This document shows, piece by piece, positions 27,277 to 28,281 of a stretch of 28,281 nucleotides of DNA (position 1 is the first letter of the stretch; every line of letters begins with the position of its first letter). This stretch comes from Prevotella sp. GTDB taxonomy: Bacteria > Bacteroidota > Bacteroidia > Bacteroidales > Bacteroidaceae. The notes beneath the pieces are model-generated. The model was not told where the DNA came from, ran no database searches, and was given only the letters and a program-made list of their open reading frames with translations. The translations under genes and the position numbers were made by a program. The stretch is from NCBI GenBank assembly GCA_022732315.1, contig JAIJUV010000013.1:1-28281 (forward strand). Direction: 5' to 3'.

Positions 27277-28281
27277 TTATTCTTCGTCATCCTTGTTGTC
27301 TGCCACAACCTGCGGACCTCTTACCTTGTCCTTCAGACTCAGACCTTTTTTGATTTCGATGTTCACGCCATCGCTCAATCCGGTAGTTACTTGCTTGCGC
27401 TCGTAAGTCTTCTTCTCGCCGCTGCCCTTTACGATATAGACAAAGGTGCTGTCGCCGCTGAACTCGATGGCACTCTCGGGCACGGTAATCACGTGGTTAG
27501 CCTTTGCCAATACTATCTCGGCGTTGGCGCTGTAGCCGGAACGGATTTTGCCGCCCTTTACTGAGCGGACGGCTGCCTTTACCTCAAACTGGTTGGCTCC
27601 ATTGTTCTCTACAGCCTTTGGAGAAATGTACTCCAGGTCGGCATCAAACTTCAGGTCCTGCATCGCTCCGATGGTAATCTTCATCGGCATTCCCACTACC
27701 AGATTGCCCACTTCGGTTTCGTCGATGTTGCCACGGAAGATGAGGTCATTCATGTTTGCCACACTGGCGATGGTGGTTCCATCATTGAAGGTGTTGGCAA
27801 GAATCACGGAGTTACCCACCTTGACAGGAATATCGAGGATAATTCCCGAAATGGTAGAACGGATAAGGGTGGAAGAGGCGCTGGCGTTGCTCTTGGAAAC
27901 ACCATCACGAACCACTTCGAGTGCATCCAGGGCGGCAACTTTCTCCTCCTTTGCCTGTTGCAACGACTGTTTCACTTTGTCAAACTCATCGGCGCTGACC
28001 AGCTGCTTCTTGTAGAGCTGTTCCTCGCGACCATAATTTACCTGTGCCTGCTTCAGGTTAATTTCAGCAAGGCGCACACGAGCCTGCGCCGAACTAAGCT
28101 GTCCCATATCCGGAATCACCTTTACCTTGGCGATAACCTCGCCTGCCTGCACGAAATCGCCTGCCTGCTTGCAGATTTCGGTGATGATACCGCTGATCTG
28201 AGGCTTTACGTTTACCTCGTTGCGAGGCTCAATCTTACCCGTAATCACCGTGGTTTTCAACACATCGCCCATCTTTGGGGT
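27277..28281 (-). CDS. RND/MacA-like efflux periplasmic adaptor subunit (partial, N-terminus outside window)
   Basis: Membrane fusion proteins bridge an inner-membrane pump (RND or MacB-type ABC) and a TolC-like channel. The frame is open to the window end: codons for Thr-Pro-Lys precede the first in-window Met at 28272, so this Met is probably internal and the signal/lipobox region is missing. The visible 334 residues show the first lipoyl half (EVNVKPQISGIITEI, GDFVQAGEVIAKV), a helical hairpin of about 80 residues (LSSAQARVRLAEINLKQAQ to EEKVAALDALEVV), the second lipoyl half (STISGIILDIPVKVGNSV), the beta-barrel domain (LIFRGNIDETEVGNLVVGM) and the membrane-proximal domain (VPESAIEFSGDSTFVYIV). 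The MacA-like type is favoured by the GTTIASVANMNDL segment. Partner pump genes would lie downstream (below 27277) or upstream beyond the window; none are seen downstream, where a convergent gene begins. Confidence 0.92.
   Translation of the reverse strand, partial: TPKMGDVLKTTVITGKIEPRNEVNVKPQISGIITEICKQAGDFVQAGEVIAKVKVIPDMGQLSSAQARVRLAEINLKQAQVNYGREEQLYKKQLVSADEFDKVKQSLQQAKEEKVAALDALEVVRDGVSKSNASASSTLIRSTISGIILDIPVKVGNSVILANTFNDGTTIASVANMNDLIFRGNIDETEVGNLVVGMPMKITIGAMQDLKFDADLEYISPKAVENNGANQFEVKAAVRSVKGGKIRSGYSANAEIVLAKANHVITVPESAIEFSGDSTFVYIVKGSGEKKTYERKQVTTGLSDGVNIEIKKGLSLKDKVRGPQVVADNKDDEE

Overview
The window looks like a chromosomal segment of a gut Bacteroidota, most likely Prevotella/Segatella (inference). 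The grounds are a SusC/SusD pair, several Ser-type sulfatases with their radical-SAM maturase, upstream boxes of the Bacteroidota TAnnTTTG type, one perfect TTTG-N20-TAnnTTTG promoter in front of mutS, and housekeeping proteins typical of the phylum. I see no transposase, integrase, CRISPR array, tRNA, rRNA or phage gene.

Layout. (1) 1-2616, minus strand: sufE (cut by the window start), a U32-family tRNA-hydroxylation-type protein overlapping it, and a YghZ/Gpr-like aldo/keto reductase. (2) 2772-15058, minus strand: a polysaccharide utilization locus (PUL). In transcription order it has a ROK-family regulator, SusC, SusD, a hairpin terminator/attenuator, a GlcNAc-6-sulfatase-like sulfatase, a second sulfatase, the sulfatase-maturating enzyme anSME, and a third sulfatase. 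(3) 15473-23167, plus strand, divergent from the regulator: a NagB-like/PIG-L fusion protein, a GH20 beta-N-acetylhexosaminidase and a GH2 beta-galactosidase, closed by a strong terminator. (4) 23356-26019: mutS. (5) 26203-27216: an AT-rich gene for a secreted protein with a T9SS-like C-terminal tail, bracketed by two copies of one palindromic repeat. (6) 27277-28281, minus strand: an RND efflux adaptor, cut by the window end.

How the PUL probably works (inference from families). The enzymes fit a sulfated host glycan built on galactose and N-acetylglucosamine, such as mucin O-glycan or keratan-sulfate-type chains. SusC/SusD import the glycan. Three Ser-type sulfatases, activated in the cytoplasm by anSME before export, remove sulfate. 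GH2 trims beta-galactose and GH20 trims beta-GlcNAc. Released GlcNAc or a derivative would be handled in the cytoplasm by the fusion protein and sensed by the ROK regulator. No hybrid two-component sensor or ECF sigma/anti-sigma pair is present, so the ROK protein is the only regulator candidate in the locus.

The most interesting points are these. The fusion protein's NagB half has lost key catalytic residues while its PIG-L half keeps its metal-binding residues. The ROK regulator heads the susCD transcription unit, and near-identical promoter elements lie in mirror orientation in the divergent gap. A terminator-like hairpin sits between susCD and the sulfatases. The lone T9SS-tail gene is flanked by repeats.
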